Assembly: GCF_009600315.1 (NCBI RefSeq)
Contig: NZ_WIWC01000016.1
Location: forward strand, 35,422-99,421
DNA: 64,000 nucleotides
Direction: 5' to 3'
DNA from: Pseudomonas helleri
GTDB lineage: Bacteria; Pseudomonadota; Gammaproteobacteria; Pseudomonadales; Pseudomonadaceae
Position numbers and translations under genes: made by a program. Of this stretch, positions 1 to 9,120 are shown in pieces. Position 1 is the first letter of the stretch, and each line of letters begins with the position of its first letter. The notes below the pieces were generated by a model that was not told the DNA's origin, did not search any database, and saw only the letters and a program-made list of their open reading frames with translations.

Positions 1-1002
1 CAGGACGCGTATGCGAAAATGCCGCCGCCCAGTTGGTCGACGCTGTGGGCGGGTAACGATAATGCCTTGCTGACCATCTTCCGCCACTTCGACAGTGCCA
101 GTGTCACCAAAGGCCTGGTGGGCGAGGTGCCGCAAACCCTGTGGTTATTCGATTACCCCTTGCTGGAGCGTACCTATTATCAGTTGGCGGTCAACTTTGA
201 TGTCTTTGGCAACGTGTCCCACCAAGCGCAAACGCGTTTGTACTTTGACTTGATCCGCAACGGTGCCGAGGTCAACTTCCTGCGTTTGATGCCCGCAGAT
301 TCGCGGGCTGCAATCCTCGGCGATTGGTATCAAAACAGTGGCAAGCTGAAAATGTGGATGGACTATCAGAAAATCGACACGGACACCCCGACCGGGATGA
401 AGCTCGATCCGGTAGACCCCAAACGAGACTTTGCCCTCAAGTTGATCGAGCGCACCGGCACGCTCAATGCCCGGCCCGATCCAATCAACCGTTGCACGGG
501 AGCTTACTGCTCACGGTCCAATATCGCCCAAGAGTTTCAGTACGCCGAGCAGTCATTGAGCCGTTTGACGTCGCGTCCTGCGGCGGGGCTGGTGGTCATC
601 AATCAGCTGCCAGAAGCGACCATGCTGCGCATCGAAGGCAGCGACGGCAAGCGTGAGATGTACAGCATGCTGCGTAACCGCGCGCACACCAACGTCGCCT
701 TCATGGTGGGCGAGGAGTACCGCTTGCAACCGGGGTTGGACACCCTGACCATCTACCCGGGCGTGCTGAGCAGCTACCCCAACTTTATATTCAACATCCC
801 TGCGGGTGAGGTTGAAGCCTTTGTTCAGGCGATGGAGAAGTGCCAGGATCAAGCGGCTTTTGATGCCATTGTCGAGCGTTGGGGGATTCGTCGCAGCAAT
901 CCCGAGTTTTGGCATTATTTCCATGATATTGGTCAGTACATCAATGAAACCGACCCGGTCGAGGCGGGCGTGCTGGACATGAACCGCTACGAAAACCTGT
1001 AA
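1..1002 (+). CDS. cti: Fatty-acid cis/trans isomerase, C-terminal part
   Basis: The reading frame is open from the first base, so this is the last 333 residues of a protein of about 760. The family is the periplasmic haem-containing Cti enzyme, which converts cis to trans unsaturated fatty acids in membrane phospholipids and stiffens the membrane under solvent or heat stress. The visible part has the CTI-family C-terminal segments, for example LFDYPLLERTYYQLAVNFDV and WHYFHDIGQYINET. The signal peptide and haem CXXCH motif would lie upstream of the window. It ends 100 bp before nfuA on the same strand. Family assignment is firm; nothing can be said about the start. Confidence 0.9.
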   Translation, partial: QDAYAKMPPPSWSTLWAGNDNALLTIFRHFDSASVTKGLVGEVPQTLWLFDYPLLERTYYQLAVNFDVFGNVSHQAQTRLYFDLIRNGAEVNFLRLMPADSRAAILGDWYQNSGKLKMWMDYQKIDTDTPTGMKLDPVDPKRDFALKLIERTGTLNARPDPINRCTGAYCSRSNIAQEFQYAEQSLSRLTSRPAAGLVVINQLPEATMLRIEGSDGKREMYSMLRNRAHTNVAFMVGEEYRLQPGLDTLTIYPGVLSSYPNFIFNIPAGEVEAFVQAMEKCQDQAAFDAIVERWGIRRSNPEFWHYFHDIGQYINETDPVEAGVLDMNRYENL

Positions 1003-1102
1003 TCCATGACTCGTGGGGGGTGGCTTTCCTGACAAAAATACTAGGACTTTGTCAGGCGCGCCGATTGGCGTAAACTGCCCCCCATGTCTGTGAGGAGATT
1101 CC

Positions 1103-1687
1103 ATGAGCGCCATAACGATTACCGACGCCGCCCAAGATTACCTGGCTGATCTGCTGTCCAAGCAGAACTCCCACGATATTGGCATTCGCGTCTTTATCAC
1201 CCAGCCGGGTACTCAGTATGCTGAAACCTGTATTGCTTACTGCAAAAAGGAAGAAGTTAAGCCTGAAGATACGGTGCTGGGCCTGAAAAGCTTCACGGCT
1301 TATATCGATCAAGTCAGCGAGCCGTTTCTGGAAGATGCAGTGGTGGACTACGCCACTGATCGCATGGGCGGCCAACTGACCATCAAGGCACCGAATGCCA
1401 AAGTGCCAATGGTCAACGAAGACAGCCCGATCAACGAGCGCATCAACTACTACCTGCAAACCGAGATCAATCCCGGTCTCGCCAGCCATGGTGGTCAGGT
1501 CAGCCTGATTGAAGTGGTTGAAGACGGTATTGCCGTGTTGAAGTTTGGTGGCGGTTGCCAAGGCTGTGGTCAGGCTGATGTGACGTTACGCGAAGGTATT
1601 GAGCGTACGTTGCTGGAGCGTATTCCTCAGCTTAAAGGTGTACGTGACGTGACAGACCACTCGCAGAAAGAAAACGCTTACTACTGA
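1103..1687 (+). CDS. nfuA: Fe-S biogenesis protein NfuA
   Basis: NfuA is a 194-residue iron-sulfur carrier that passes 4Fe-4S clusters to apo-proteins. The N-terminal half is the degenerate A-type carrier domain. The C-terminal half is the Nfu domain with the cluster-binding CXXC at Cys152/Cys155 (GGGCQGCGQ). Length matches E. coli NfuA (about 191 residues). The ATG at 1103 is preceded by GAGGAG at 1092-1097, five bases upstream, which supports this start. It stands alone and ends at a terminator hairpin shared with the convergent cobM. Confidence 0.97.
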   Translation: MSAITITDAAQDYLADLLSKQNSHDIGIRVFITQPGTQYAETCIAYCKKEEVKPEDTVLGLKSFTAYIDQVSEPFLEDAVVDYATDRMGGQLTIKAPNAKVPMVNEDSPINERINYYLQTEINPGLASHGGQVSLIEVVEDGIAVLKFGGGCQGCGQADVTLREGIERTLLERIPQLKGVRDVTDHSQKENAYY

Positions 1688-1724
1688 GTGGCCTCGGTAA
1701 AAAAGCGTTCGCTGCCAGTTGCAT

Positions 1725-1757
1725 AAAAAAACGGTGCCCCGTGAGCACCGTTTTTTT
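1725..1757. terminator. Bidirectional Rho-independent terminator nfuA/cobM
   Basis: A 6-bp stem CGGTGC/GCACCG is flanked by seven A on the left and seven T on the right, so it ends transcription in both directions. It lies between the convergent nfuA and cobM genes. Confidence 0.9.
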
Positions 1758-1780
1758 ATGCCTGTCGTTTGAGGTGCTGC

Positions 1781-2527
1781 TTAGTGGCGATACAGATGCG
1801 CATGCCCGGCACGGTACAGCGACGAGTCCGAAAAATTGTCACTGGCCAGCACTCGGCCCACCAGAATCAGCGCTGTGCGTTTAAAACCCTTGGCTTGCAC
1901 CTTCACTGCAATGTCCGCCAGCGTACCCGTCACCCAGTCCTGATCCGGCCAGCTGGCCCGGTGAATGACGGCAATAGGGCAGTCGCTGCCATAATGCGGG
2001 GTTAAATCGCGGACGATGTTCTCGAGGTTCTTAACCCCAAGGTGAATCGCCATGGTCGCTTTATGCTGCGCCAGGCTGCTGAGTTCTTCACCGGCGGGCA
2101 TCACGGTTTTTTCCGCATAGCGGGTCAAAATCACGCTTTGCGAAATGTCCGGCAGTGTCAGCTCAGTCCCCAGCAGCGCAGCGCAGGCTGCAGTTGCGGT
2201 GACTCCTGGAATGATCTCAAAAGGGATGCCCAGTTCCCGCAAGCAGCGGATTTGCTCGCCGATAGCCCCATATAGACTCGGGTCGCCGGAGTGCACGCGG
2301 GCGACATCGTGGCCTTGGTCATAGGCGGTTTTGATCACTGCAATGATTTGTTCAAGGTGCAGCTCGGCGCTGTTGATGACGAGTTCCGCCTGATGCCCCT
2401 GCAGCACCGCTTCAGGAACCAGCGAGCCCGCATAAATAATCACCGGGCAGCTACGGATCAGACGCTGGCCTTTGACGGTAATCAGCTCTGGATCGCCAGG
2501 CCCGGCACCGATGAAAAATACAGTCAT
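1781..2527 (-). CDS. cobM: Precorrin-4 C11-methyltransferase
   Basis: CobM methylates precorrin-4 at C-11 with S-adenosylmethionine in the aerobic cobalamin pathway. The protein starts MTVFFIGAGPGDPELITVKG, the conserved SAM-binding start of the tetrapyrrole methylase family, and contains the second family motif VHSGDPSLYGA. At 248 residues it matches family length. The frame is open 99 bases further upstream, but those residues lack family similarity, so ATG 2527 is used. It is the last gene of the riboswitch-led cbtB-cbtA-cobE-cobM operon, 64 bp after cobE. Confidence 0.95.
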   Translation of the reverse strand: MTVFFIGAGPGDPELITVKGQRLIRSCPVIIYAGSLVPEAVLQGHQAELVINSAELHLEQIIAVIKTAYDQGHDVARVHSGDPSLYGAIGEQIRCLRELGIPFEIIPGVTATAACAALLGTELTLPDISQSVILTRYAEKTVMPAGEELSSLAQHKATMAIHLGVKNLENIVRDLTPHYGSDCPIAVIHRASWPDQDWVTGTLADIAVKVQAKGFKRTALILVGRVLASDNFSDSSLYRAGHAHLYRH

Positions 2528-2591
2528 GGAAGTCTCTTGAAAGGGTCGTGATAGAGCTGTTCGTGAACGTTGCTCATAGTGAGGCGGGGGA

Positions 2592-3017
2592 TTATCGCGG
2601 CTTTTGCCTGGCGCACGCCAATGCAAAGGTTGCAGCTGAAGATTTTTGTCGGGTTATTAGCACGCTGGCAGGTCCATCGCCGAGTTGTTCAGCCAGTGCC
2701 AAAGCCGCGCTTTCGGCCACGCCATAACAACCCGTATGCTCAAACGCTATCGTGGAATGGTGGCTGAGTCTGGAGGAAAACGGTGCCAATTGCTCGGCGC
2801 TGAAAACCTCAAGCCTGAAATTGAGCTGCGCGGCCACCTGCAATAACCCGGGTTCGTGCTGCTTCGTCTCGATGCTGGCCAAGGCGCTGATCGCGCTGAG
2901 CGCGAGGCCGGCCTTGTCCAGTGATTGTTCAATCAGGGCGATTAAATGTACGGCGCTGCACCCTTGTCGGCAGCCCAGGCCAATGACCAGAATTGGCCCT
3001 GGGGCTACCTCTGTCAT
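2592..3017 (-). CDS. cobE: Cobalamin biosynthesis protein CobE (CbiG C-terminal type)
   Basis: This 141-residue protein matches the stand-alone CbiG C-terminal domain called CobE in Pseudomonas. Its landmarks are an N-terminal VIGLGCRQGC, a central SIETKQHEPGL segment and TGCYGVAESAAL near the C-terminus. CobE belongs to the aerobic B12 pathway; its exact role is poorly defined, and proposals include corrinoid intermediate handling. Its start overlaps the cbtA stop by 4 bases, indicating translational coupling in the operon. Family assignment is good, biochemical role uncertain. Confidence 0.9.
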   Translation of the reverse strand: MTEVAPGPILVIGLGCRQGCSAVHLIALIEQSLDKAGLALSAISALASIETKQHEPGLLQVAAQLNFRLEVFSAEQLAPFSSRLSHHSTIAFEHTGCYGVAESAALALAEQLGDGPASVLITRQKSSAATFALACARQKPR

Positions 3018-3718
3018 GCCGTGTACTGAGGCGTGTCAGATTTGCGACGGAACAGCCAGGCGCTGATCACCCCCAGTGCCAGCCAAAACACAAGGTTGGT
3101 CAGTTGTGCGGCTATTTTGAATTGGGACTCAAGCGCTTCTGGTGCCAGGCTTGAGTGAACCAAAGGCTGTGGAGCGCCAAAGAGATGCGGCACCGCCAAA
3201 ATGGCAAGGCCAAGGACCTTGAGCGCCCAATGCTTGCCGAACACCAGCAGGGCGATACCGACTGCTGTAGACGCGGCCGTAGTGACCCACCACAGCTGAC
3301 GTTGCAGCAGGTCGGCAGCGGCTGTGCCCGGCAGTTCCGGCGGCAGGCCCATTGTGGGGGCGAGGCAAAATACGGCATAGCCAGCCAATCCCCAGAGCAG
3401 GCCCTGAGACGTTCGGGTGGGCGCACGCAAGGTGTACAGGCCCGCCAGCATCAAGGCGAAACCGACCGCAACGACCAGATTGCCACCCGTGGTAGACAGT
3501 ACACGCTGCCAGCCATCTTCGGGCTCCCAGGCCTCGGCGTCATGTTCGTGAGCGGGCATGGCCATGTCGGCGTGGGCATGACTTTCGCTTGCGGCGGGTT
3601 TTTCGAAGGTCTCTGCCTGCAAAATTAGTGGGGCAACCCAAAAACTTTGCAGCAGCGTCAGCAGCAAAGCTGCCAGCAAGCCAGCGAAGCCTGCGGTTTG
3701 AGCAATACGCTTAATCAT
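3014..3718 (-). CDS. cbtA: Cobalt transporter subunit CbtA
   Basis: CbtA is predicted to be the membrane component of a cobalt uptake system found under B12 riboswitches. The 234-residue protein has about five hydrophobic segments. A His-rich loop at roughly residues 45-62 (SHAHADMAMPAHEHDAEAWE) is a plausible metal-binding site. ATG 3718, 11 bases after the cbtB stop, begins the typical MIKRIAQTAG start; a GTG further upstream would overlap cbtB and is less likely. It lies between cbtB and cobE and overlaps cobE by 4 bases. Confidence 0.92.
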   Translation of the reverse strand: MIKRIAQTAGFAGLLAALLLTLLQSFWVAPLILQAETFEKPAASESHAHADMAMPAHEHDAEAWEPEDGWQRVLSTTGGNLVVAVGFALMLAGLYTLRAPTRTSQGLLWGLAGYAVFCLAPTMGLPPELPGTAAADLLQRQLWWVTTAASTAVGIALLVFGKHWALKVLGLAILAVPHLFGAPQPLVHSSLAPEALESQFKIAAQLTNLVFWLALGVISAWLFRRKSDTPQYTA

Positions 3719-3729
3719 GGCAGACGCTC

Positions 3730-3918
3730 TCAATGGCACGGAAATGCAGAGCTGTGACGGGTGTCATGGGCAGCATTGTGAACTGCATCGATGTGTGAGA
3801 AACCGGCAAAGTAAACGAGCAAAGCCCCCAGCACAGCGGCGCCCACAGCGGCTACGATGCGTTGGCTTTGGGTGGTAGGGGTAGCAACTGCATGGGTGCG
3901 GCTGATGCGAGTGGACAT
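3730..3918 (-). CDS. cbtB: Cobalt transporter subunit CbtB
   Basis: A 62-residue protein with one transmembrane helix (about residues 20-42) and a His-rich C-terminal tail with the HNAAHDTRHSSAFPCH pattern, the hallmark of CbtB. Together with CbtA it forms a predicted cobalt uptake system. ATG 3918 is chosen over a longer frame because MSTRISRTHA fits family length. It is the first gene of the operon, about 110 bp downstream of the B12 riboswitch. Confidence 0.92.
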   Translation of the reverse strand: MSTRISRTHAVATPTTQSQRIVAAVGAAVLGALLVYFAGFSHIDAVHNAAHDTRHSSAFPCH

Positions 3919-4029
3919 GGCGCTTGCCTCGGGTCGGGCGGCGGGCATGTGAGCGCAAGAAAACCCCGCGAACGAAGCTCGCAGGGTTCAACAGCGCCCG
4001 CCCACCGCGGGTTTGTCAGTCAAAAAGAA

Positions 4030-4217
4030 CCAGGCCGGTCTCCGGGCTTGCGAGGTGCTCAATGGGCTTGAGCCTGTAAGCATCTCCTTCCCACGCACTG
4101 GGCGCAGTGGATTTGATGCTTCTCTCGCTTACCGTTGCGGGGGCAGCGCCGGACTTGTCAGCAGATCAATGCCTGACGCACCGGTTTCCCGTTTCACCCT
4201 GTGAAGGGCACCTGATA
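4030..4217 (-). promoter_or_regulatory. Cobalamin riboswitch upstream of cbtB-cbtA-cobE-cobM
   Basis: Read on the minus strand, the segment has the conserved order of the AdoCbl riboswitch: GGTGCCCTTCAC, GGGAAACCGGTG, CTGCCCCCGCAACGGTAA, a CCACTG B12-box variant (4105-4110), GGGAAGG, and finally AGCCCGGAGACCGGCC. High cobalamin should shut down the cobalt-uptake and B12 genes downstream. The outer limits are approximate. Confidence 0.93.
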
Positions 4218-4257
4218 CAAGGCGCTTAGGAAAACACAGCAATACGGGAAGGTCAAT

Positions 4258-4644
4258 TCAAGGAAGGGCGCGTGTTTCAGAATCGAGGATGCCTGTCACC
4301 TTGTCGCGTAACTGGTTAATGGAGAAAGGTTTGCCAATCAAATGCACCCCCTCCGACAGTTCAAGGGTTTCTGCCAGGCCACTGGCAACCAGCACCGGTA
4401 AGTCTTGGCGCAACTGACGGGCTTTGGCTGCCAATTCCTGGCCGTTGAAACCGGGCAGACTGAAATCGGTCATGAGCAGATCGATGCGCGTGTCCAGATT
4501 CTCAAGAGAAATCAGGGCCTCTTCAGCGCAATCGGCATCAATCACGTTGAACTCCAGCTCTTCAAGCACGTCTACGATCAGCATTCTGACAATGCTGTCG
4601 TCTTCAACCACAAGAATCGTGGAGGCTGTTGCGGGCATAGTCAT
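4258..4644 (-). CDS. Single-domain response regulator
   Basis: A 128-residue receiver domain with no output domain. It has the acidic pair in VVEDD (residues 12-16), phospho-acceptor Asp60 in LMTDFSLPG, the switch residue in the LVASG strand and Lys in IGKPF. It lies divergently from the hybrid kinase at 4837 and probably receives phosphate from one of the two neighbouring kinases or works as a phosphate sink. AAGAG upstream of ATG 4644 supports the start. Partner assignment is inferred from position only. Confidence 0.9.
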   Translation of the reverse strand: MTMPATASTILVVEDDSIVRMLIVDVLEELEFNVIDADCAEEALISLENLDTRIDLLMTDFSLPGFNGQELAAKARQLRQDLPVLVASGLAETLELSEGVHLIGKPFSINQLRDKVTGILDSETRALP

Positions 4645-4836
4645 GATCTCTTCAAGAATTTAAGCGTTGGGCTCATTAGGTGTCGCTCAGGCCTCAACAA
4701 TGTCAGCAAGAATAGCCTTGTGAAGGTTTAAATTGAATATTTTTGTACGAAATTTCTGTCTTGTGCGTAAGAAATTGGAACTACTCACCGCTAATCCTGC
4801 ACACTCTCGTTTTTGCTCCCAGTACGGACTCGACAC

Positions 4837-7800
4837 ATGAAATCCCCCGCATCCATTGATGAGCGAAGCTTTCGCAAGCTTTTAACTCGAAACATAGGCT
4901 TGCCCTTGGCCGTCGGTGTGCTCAGTGCCGTGCTGTTTGTGGTGATGATCAGTTACCTGTTGTCGGTGATCCGCTGGGTCGAACACAGCGATCGCGTCAT
5001 TACCAATGCCAATGAGGCCGCCAGACTCACGATTGACCTGGAAACAGGGATGCGTGGCTATCTGATCACCGGCGACGAGCACTTTCTTGACCCTTATGTC
5101 GTTGCCAAGCCGCAAATCGTTGCGCAATTACAAAGCTTGCAAGAATTGGTCAGTGATAACCCGCAGCAAGTCGACCGTCTCAAGCGCCTGGAAGCCTTGC
5201 AGCGGGAATGGGCTCTTTACGCACAGTCGATGGTCGACTTGCGTCGTCAGAGCGGTGACTACAAGGCGGCAGTACAGTCCGGTCGGGGCAAGCGCCTGAC
5301 CGACGAGATACGTAAGGAATACGACGATTTTATCGGGATGGAACAGCAGTTACGGGTGGCGCGCAGCGATGAGGTCAGCCAGACAACCGTTATCAGTATC
5401 AGCCTTTATCTACTTTTTATTCTAGGACTCAGTGTCTTTCTTGCGTATGTAGGTCGTCGCGATTTAATTAATCTTTCAGAAAGTTATAAGAGAAACTTCG
5501 AGTCATACATTAAGACTGCTGAACGTCTGGAGCGCCAAGCATGGTTGCGCAACGGGCAGACTGAGCTGGCTGAGCAAGTGCTGGGGCGTCTGACCCTGAA
5601 CATGCTGGGACGTAATATTTTGCAGTTCTGCGCTCAGTATCTGGGCAGTGTGGTGGGCGCCGTTTATGTGCGCGAAGACCATGGCGGACTCAAGCGAGTT
5701 GCCAGTTATGGCCTTTCCAATGAGCAAGAATCCCGTGATCAGGTGATTCACAATGATGAAGGGCTAGTGGGTCAGGCGGCTCAACAAGATCAGTTGATTC
5801 GCTTGGACAATGTGCCGCAAGACTACTTTTTGAAGGTGAGTTCCGGTCTGGGTGAAGGTTTGCCGCGCAGTGTGCTCGTGGTGCCCACCAGCGATGATGA
5901 TCGGGTTAATGGCGTGATTGAGCTGGGCTTCCTCAGAACGCTGACCGAGCGCGATGTGGAGCTGTTTGAGTTGATCGCTGACAACATTGGCACCTCAATT
6001 GAGGCCGCGCGCTATCGCCAGCGCCTGCAAGAGGTGCTGGCCGAGACACAGCAGCTCAATGAAGAACTGCAAGTGCAGCAGGAAGAACTTAAAACGGCTA
6101 ACGAAGAGCTGGAAGAGCAGTCGCAAATCCTCAAGGAGTCGCAGACTAATCTTGAGACCCAGCAGGCTGAGCTGGAACAGACCAACGAAGAGTTGGCCGG
6201 CCAGCGCGACGCGATGGACCGCAAGAATAAAGAACTGAATGAGGCTCAAATACAGCTTGAGGAACGCGCGCAGGAGCTGCAGCGTTCCAGCAAGTACAAG
6301 TCAGAGTTCCTGGCCAATATGTCCCATGAGCTGCGCACGCCGCTGAACAGCTCATTAATTTTGGCAAAACTGCTGTCTGAAAACTCTCACGGCAACCTTT
6401 CCGGTGAGCAGGTCAAATTCGCCGAGTCGATTTACTCGGCCGGCAATGACTTGCTTAACCTGATCAATGACATTCTGGATATTTCAAAAGTCGAGGCTGG
6501 CAAGCTTGAAGTGTTGCCCGAGAACACCAGCGTGGCACGGGTGGTCGAGGGCTTGCGCGGGATGTTTGAGCCGTTGGCCGGGGACAAGGGGCTGACGCTC
6601 AAGGTTGAAGTTCAACCCGGCACGCCGCCCATGCTCTACACCGATAGCCAGCGTCTGGAGCAAATCCTCAAGAACTTACTGTCCAACGCGATCAAGTTCA
6701 CCGAAAAAGGTCAGGTCAGCCTCACCGTTGCGCAGGCTCCGGGCGAAAGGATTGCTTTCATCGTGAAGGATTCCGGGATTGGTATTGCCGAGGATCAACA
6801 GGAAAGCATCTTCGAGGCATTTCGTCAGGCGGATGGCACCACCAATCGTCGTTATGGCGGCACCGGCCTGGGGTTATCGATTTCACGTGATCTGGCGACC
6901 TTGCTTGGCGGCACCATCAGTGTCAGCAGTACGCCGGGGCAGGGCAGCGAATTTACCCTGAGCATGCCCGAGCAATTTGTCGAACCTGACGAACCAATGG
7001 CGCCCAAGGTTGCGCCGCCGGCCAGAGCCGTCTCGGCCAGTGCTGTGTCCAAGCCTGTCGACGTTGCGCCTGTACAGATTCCTCGGTTTGCCGATGACCG
7101 GGAAAAAGCGCCGTTCAGCACGCGCTGTATTTTGGTGGTTGAAGACGAGCCGAACTTTGCACGCATCCTCTTCGATCTTGCGCACGAGCTCGGCTATAAC
7201 TGCCTGGTGGCCCATGGCGCGGATGAAGGCTTTGGGTTAGCCGTCGAGTTCATTCCAGACGCCATTTTGCTGGACATGCGCTTGCCTGATCATTCCGGGT
7301 TGACGGTGCTGCAGCGTCTTAAAGCGTCGGCGCCGACCCGGCATATTCCGGTGCACGTGATTTCCGTTGAGGACCGTGTTGAAGCGGCGATGCACATGGG
7401 CGCGGTGGGTTATGCGGTCAAACCGACGACCCGCGAAGAACTGAAGAATGTCTTTGCACGGCTTGAGGCAAAGTTGACCCAGAAGGTCAAACGCGTGTTG
7501 TTGGTCGAAGACGATGATCTGCAGCGCGACAGCATCGCGCGCTTGATCGGTGATGATGATATCGAAATCACCGCTGTTGGCTTTGCGCAGGAAGCGCTCG
7601 ATCTGTTGCGCAGCAATATTTACGACTGCATGATCATCGATCTCAAGTTGCCGGACATGCTCGGTGGCGATTTGCTCAAGCGTATGTCGACTGAGGATAT
7701 TTGTTCTTTCCCGCCTGTCATTGTCTACACCGGGCGCAACCTGACCCGCGATGAAGAAGCTGAACTGCGCAAGTACTCGCGCTCCATCATCATCAAAGGC

Positions 7801-8304
7801 GCGCGTTCACCTGAGCGTTTGCTCGATGAAGTGACATTATTTCTGCACAAAGTCGAATCTCAGTTGTCCCATGAGCGGCAAACGATGCTCCAGACGGCTC
7901 GCAGCCGCGACAAGGTGTTTGAAGGACGCAAGATTTTGCTGGTGGATGACGATGTACGAAACATCTTTGCGCTGACCAGTGCGCTGGAGCACAAAGGTGC
8001 CGTCGTCGTGATTGGCCGTAATGGCCGTGAAGCCATCGAACGCCTGAATGAAGTGGAAGACATCGACCTGGTGCTGATGGACGTCATGATGCCGGAGATG
8101 GATGGCTATGAGGCCACTATCGAGATTCGCAAAAACCCGCGTTGGCGCAAGCTGCCGATCATTGCCGTGACGGCCAAGGCGATGAAAGACGATCAGGAGC
8201 GTTGCCTTCAGGCGGGCACCAACGATTACCTTGCCAAACCGATTGATCTGGATCGTTTGTTCTCTCTGATCCGGGTCTGGCTACCGAAAATGGAACGACT
8301 TTAA
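4837..8304 (+). CDS. CHASE3-GAF hybrid sensor histidine kinase with three receivers
   Basis: A 1155-residue inner-membrane hybrid kinase. Order: TM1 (about 20-44), periplasmic CHASE3 domain, TM2 (about 186-208), GAF (about 240-388), long Gln/Glu-rich coiled coil (about 390-485), HisKA with His497 in NMSHELRTPLN, HATPase with the N-box around Asn617, and three receivers with acceptors Asp813, Asp935 and Asp1082. ATG 4837 is chosen over an in-frame TTG 24 bases upstream. The signal sensed is unknown. The next gene begins at the base after its stop, making it the first gene of a kinase-cheR-cheB-kinase-receiver operon. Confidence 0.93.
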   Translation: MKSPASIDERSFRKLLTRNIGLPLAVGVLSAVLFVVMISYLLSVIRWVEHSDRVITNANEAARLTIDLETGMRGYLITGDEHFLDPYVVAKPQIVAQLQSLQELVSDNPQQVDRLKRLEALQREWALYAQSMVDLRRQSGDYKAAVQSGRGKRLTDEIRKEYDDFIGMEQQLRVARSDEVSQTTVISISLYLLFILGLSVFLAYVGRRDLINLSESYKRNFESYIKTAERLERQAWLRNGQTELAEQVLGRLTLNMLGRNILQFCAQYLGSVVGAVYVREDHGGLKRVASYGLSNEQESRDQVIHNDEGLVGQAAQQDQLIRLDNVPQDYFLKVSSGLGEGLPRSVLVVPTSDDDRVNGVIELGFLRTLTERDVELFELIADNIGTSIEAARYRQRLQEVLAETQQLNEELQVQQEELKTANEELEEQSQILKESQTNLETQQAELEQTNEELAGQRDAMDRKNKELNEAQIQLEERAQELQRSSKYKSEFLANMSHELRTPLNSSLILAKLLSENSHGNLSGEQVKFAESIYSAGNDLLNLINDILDISKVEAGKLEVLPENTSVARVVEGLRGMFEPLAGDKGLTLKVEVQPGTPPMLYTDSQRLEQILKNLLSNAIKFTEKGQVSLTVAQAPGERIAFIVKDSGIGIAEDQQESIFEAFRQADGTTNRRYGGTGLGLSISRDLATLLGGTISVSSTPGQGSEFTLSMPEQFVEPDEPMAPKVAPPARAVSASAVSKPVDVAPVQIPRFADDREKAPFSTRCILVVEDEPNFARILFDLAHELGYNCLVAHGADEGFGLAVEFIPDAILLDMRLPDHSGLTVLQRLKASAPTRHIPVHVISVEDRVEAAMHMGAVGYAVKPTTREELKNVFARLEAKLTQKVKRVLLVEDDDLQRDSIARLIGDDDIEITAVGFAQEALDLLRSNIYDCMIIDLKLPDMLGGDLLKRMSTEDICSFPPVIVYTGRNLTRDEEAELRKYSRSIIIKGARSPERLLDEVTLFLHKVESQLSHERQTMLQTARSRDKVFEGRKILLVDDDVRNIFALTSALEHKGAVVVIGRNGREAIERLNEVEDIDLVLMDVMMPEMDGYEATIEIRKNPRWRKLPIIAVTAKAMKDDQERCLQAGTNDYLAKPIDLDRLFSLIRVWLPKMERL

Positions 8305-9120
8305 GTGCATCGAAACACCGACATTGAATTAAGGTTGCTGATCGAAGCGATCTACCTCAAATACAGCTACGACTTTCGTGACTACTCCGGCGCTTCGGTC
8401 AAGCGCCGGGTTCTGCACGCAATGCGTCAGTTCGACTGCAATACCATTTCGGCCTTGCAGGAGCGCGTGCTGCATGATCCGACTGCGTTTATGCAGTTGT
8501 TGCAGTATTTGACGATTCCGGTCAGTGAGATGTTTCGCGATCCTGAGCACTTCCTGGCCATCCGCCAGGAAGTGGTGCCTATTCTCAAAACCTACCCGTC
8601 GCTGAAAATCTGGATTGCCGGGTGCAGCACCGGCGAAGAGGTCTACTCTATGGCCATCTTGCTGCGCGAAGAAGGGCTGTTGGATCGCACCATTATTTAT
8701 GCCACTGATATCAATCCGCGTTCGCTGGAAAAAGCCAAGCAAGGCATTTTTTCGATGGAAAGCATCCGTGGCTACACCAGTAACTACCAAAAGGCCGGTG
8801 GTCAGCGCTCGTTTGCCGATTACTACACGGCGGCTTATGACTACGCCATTTTTGACAAGAGTCTGTGTGAGAACGTGACCTTCGCTGATCACAGCTTGGC
8901 CACCGACAGTGTATTTTCAGAAACTAATTTAATTTCATGTCGTAACGTATTGATTTACTTCAATAAAAATCTCCAAAACAGAGCCTTTGGCTTGTTCCAT
9001 GAGTCGCTCTGTCATCGCGGTTTTCTGATGCTGGGCAGCAAGGAAACCCTGGATTTTTCGGATTACAGCAAAGCGTTTGCACCAGTGCTCAAGCAAGAAA
9101 GGATCTACCGAAAGCTATGA
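8305..9120 (+). CDS. cheR: CheR-type protein-glutamate O-methyltransferase
   Basis: A 271-residue CheR with an all-alpha N-terminal domain and a SAM-binding domain containing WIAGCSTGEEVYSMA. CheR enzymes methylate glutamates on chemoreceptors using SAM. No chemoreceptor, CheA or CheW lies in the window, so the substrate here is unknown; the coiled coil of the upstream kinase is one possibility (inference). GTG 8305 directly abuts the preceding TAA, and no strong Shine-Dalgarno is visible, suggesting translational coupling. The end overlaps cheB by 4 bases. Confidence 0.9.
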   Translation: MHRNTDIELRLLIEAIYLKYSYDFRDYSGASVKRRVLHAMRQFDCNTISALQERVLHDPTAFMQLLQYLTIPVSEMFRDPEHFLAIRQEVVPILKTYPSLKIWIAGCSTGEEVYSMAILLREEGLLDRTIIYATDINPRSLEKAKQGIFSMESIRGYTSNYQKAGGQRSFADYYTAAYDYAIFDKSLCENVTFADHSLATDSVFSETNLISCRNVLIYFNKNLQNRAFGLFHESLCHRGFLMLGSKETLDFSDYSKAFAPVLKQERIYRKL

